Source of the DNA: an uncultured beta proteobacterium
GTDB taxonomy: Bacteria > Pseudomonadota > Gammaproteobacteria > Burkholderiales > Burkholderiaceae
Assembly (NCBI GenBank): GCA_903909925.1
Contig: CAIVXR010000247.1
Coordinates: forward strand, 1-7,495
Direction of reading: 5' to 3'
Length of the DNA: 7,495 bases
A program made the position numbers and the translations under genes. Below, piece by piece: positions 6,627-7,495 of this stretch (positions within the stretch are counted from its first letter, which is position 1; every line of letters starts with the position of its first letter). The notes under the pieces are model-generated. The model was not told the origin of the DNA, searched no databases, and was given only the letters and a program-made list of their open reading frames with translations.

Positions 6627-7070
6627 ATGCGCTTAACAATCGTTTCTGTTGGTCACAAAATGCCCGATTGGGTTGCTACAGCAACCCAAGACTATGTCAA
6701 ACGGATGCCAGCGGATTGCAGCATTGAGATCAAAGAGATCAAACCTGATCTGACACCGGCTAAAGAAGCAATCAAGATCACCGCTGCTATTCCGAAAGGC
6801 ACAAGAGTAATTGCCTTGGATGAACGGGGCAAAGATCAAACTACACAAAATCTAGCAACTCAGCTAGCCTCATGGCGCCAGGAAGGTTTTGATATTACCT
6901 TTTTAATTGGTGGCGCTGATGGTCTTGACCCCAGTCTAAAATCGAATGCACAAGAGATGTGGCGACTTTCCAGCTTAACCATGCCACACGCCATGGCTAG
7001 GGTATTACTTGTTGAACAACTGTATCGCGCCTGGACGATTTTGCAGGGACATCCATACCATCGTGAGTAA
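6627..7070 (+). CDS. rlmH: RlmH, 23S rRNA pseudouridine-1915 N3-methyltransferase
   Basis: This SPOUT-class homodimeric methyltransferase uses S-adenosylmethionine to methylate N3 of pseudouridine 1915 in helix 69 of 23S rRNA, on assembled 70S ribosomes. The start KMPDWV (11-16), FLIGGADGL (92-100, SAM-binding knot), SSLTMPHAMARVLLVEQLYR (115-134) and the invariant tail HPYHRE (142-147) are all present. At 147 residues it is about 8-9 shorter than E. coli RlmH (155) and Burkholderia relatives. The missing part is the linker around residues 38-55, outside the knot, so activity is expected to be kept. No Shine-Dalgarno precedes the ATG; the 54-base gap after rsfS is pyrimidine-rich. Its last 8 bases overlap the maf start. 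Confidence 0.96.
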   Translation: MRLTIVSVGHKMPDWVATATQDYVKRMPADCSIEIKEIKPDLTPAKEAIKITAAIPKGTRVIALDERGKDQTTQNLATQLASWRQEGFDITFLIGGADGLDPSLKSNAQEMWRLSSLTMPHAMARVLLVEQLYRAWTILQGHPYHRE

Positions 7071-7495
7071 TTCTTCATATTCTTTCATCTATCTCGCCTC
7101 ACAAAGTCCACGACGCCAAGAGTTATTAAAACAAATGGGTGTGCGCTATGAGATGTTGGCGCCAAGTTTGGGCGAAGATAGTGAGAGTATTGAGACTCCT
7201 CTTCCTGATGAGCTTGCTCATGCTTATGTCAAACGCGTTACCTTAGCAAAAAGTACTGCCGCTTTACTACGCTGGCAAAAAAGTGCTCTTCCGTGGGCGC
7301 CAATCTTATGTGCTGATACTACTGTGAGCCTTCCCGGTCATCGCGAGGGTGAGATTTTAGGCAAGCCAATAAACGCCGCCGATGCTGCCCGCATCTTGAA
7401 TCTGCTGAGTGGCAAAGCTCATGAAGTTCTGACAGCTGTTGCTTTGACTATTGATCCAAGCAAGGAACCACTTTGCGTAGTGCAAGCATCAAGAG
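7063..7495 (+). CDS. maf: Maf-family nucleotide pyrophosphatase, 3' end cut by window
   Basis: The frame from GTG 7063 stays open to the window edge, giving 144 residues. Maf proteins (YhdE/YceF type) hydrolyse nucleoside triphosphates such as dTTP, UTP or modified nucleotides to monophosphates; the B. subtilis founder was linked to septum formation. Visible motifs are LASQSPRRQELL (11-22), CADTTV (83-88) with the likely catalytic Asp85, GKP (100-102), and LSGKAHEVLTAVAL (115-128). The ADT and TAVAL patterns look closer to the YhdE (dTTP/UTP) group than to YceF. There is a somewhat long loop PGHREGEIL between ADTTV and GKP. The GTG start overlaps rlmH by 8 bases, with AGGGA (7045-7049) some 13 bases upstream. 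About a quarter of the protein lies beyond the window. Confidence 0.92.
   Translation, partial: MSNSSYSFIYLASQSPRRQELLKQMGVRYEMLAPSLGEDSESIETPLPDELAHAYVKRVTLAKSTAALLRWQKSALPWAPILCADTTVSLPGHREGEILGKPINAADAARILNLLSGKAHEVLTAVALTIDPSKEPLCVVQASR

Overview
The window is an ordinary housekeeping stretch of a betaproteobacterial chromosome. Protein sequences that recall Burkholderiaceae, moderate G+C, compact spacing and gene order together suggest Polynucleobacter or a close relative. That placement comes from recognising the sequences, not from a database search. I see no mobile element, phage gene, CRISPR array or unexplained large ORF.

Left part (1-2212, + strand): the last 18 codons of lptF overlap the start of lptG by four bases. 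LptF and LptG are the two membrane subunits of the lipopolysaccharide export ABC transporter. After a 62-base AT-rich gap with a small dyad comes cysB, the LysR-type regulator of sulfur assimilation.

Middle (2213-2487): a complete tRNA-Leu gene with anticodon CAA lies on the minus strand. It is convergent with cysB and divergent from yebC. The 153-base gap between the tRNA and yebC must hold start signals for both directions, but only a weak -10-like element can be pointed to.

Right part (2488-7495, + strand): seven genes run in one direction with small gaps or overlaps: yebC, purD, hemF, nadD, rsfS, rlmH and a maf-family gene cut by the window edge. Gaps are 18, 14, -4 (overlap), 49, 54 and -8 bases, so one transcript, perhaps with internal start sites, is likely. 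Products cover a translation or transcription factor (YebC), purine synthesis (PurD), haem synthesis (HemF), NAD synthesis (NadD), ribosome silencing (RsfS), 23S rRNA methylation (RlmH) and nucleotide house-cleaning or septum-related Maf. nadD-rsfS-rlmH-maf is a common bacterial cluster and links NAD supply with ribosome maturation.

The more notable points are fine-scale: TTG starts for hemF and nadD and a GTG start for maf, several genes without a visible Shine-Dalgarno, a shortened RlmH, substitutions in the CysB ligand pocket, and the AT-rich dyad before cysB. I found no convincing undescribed system.
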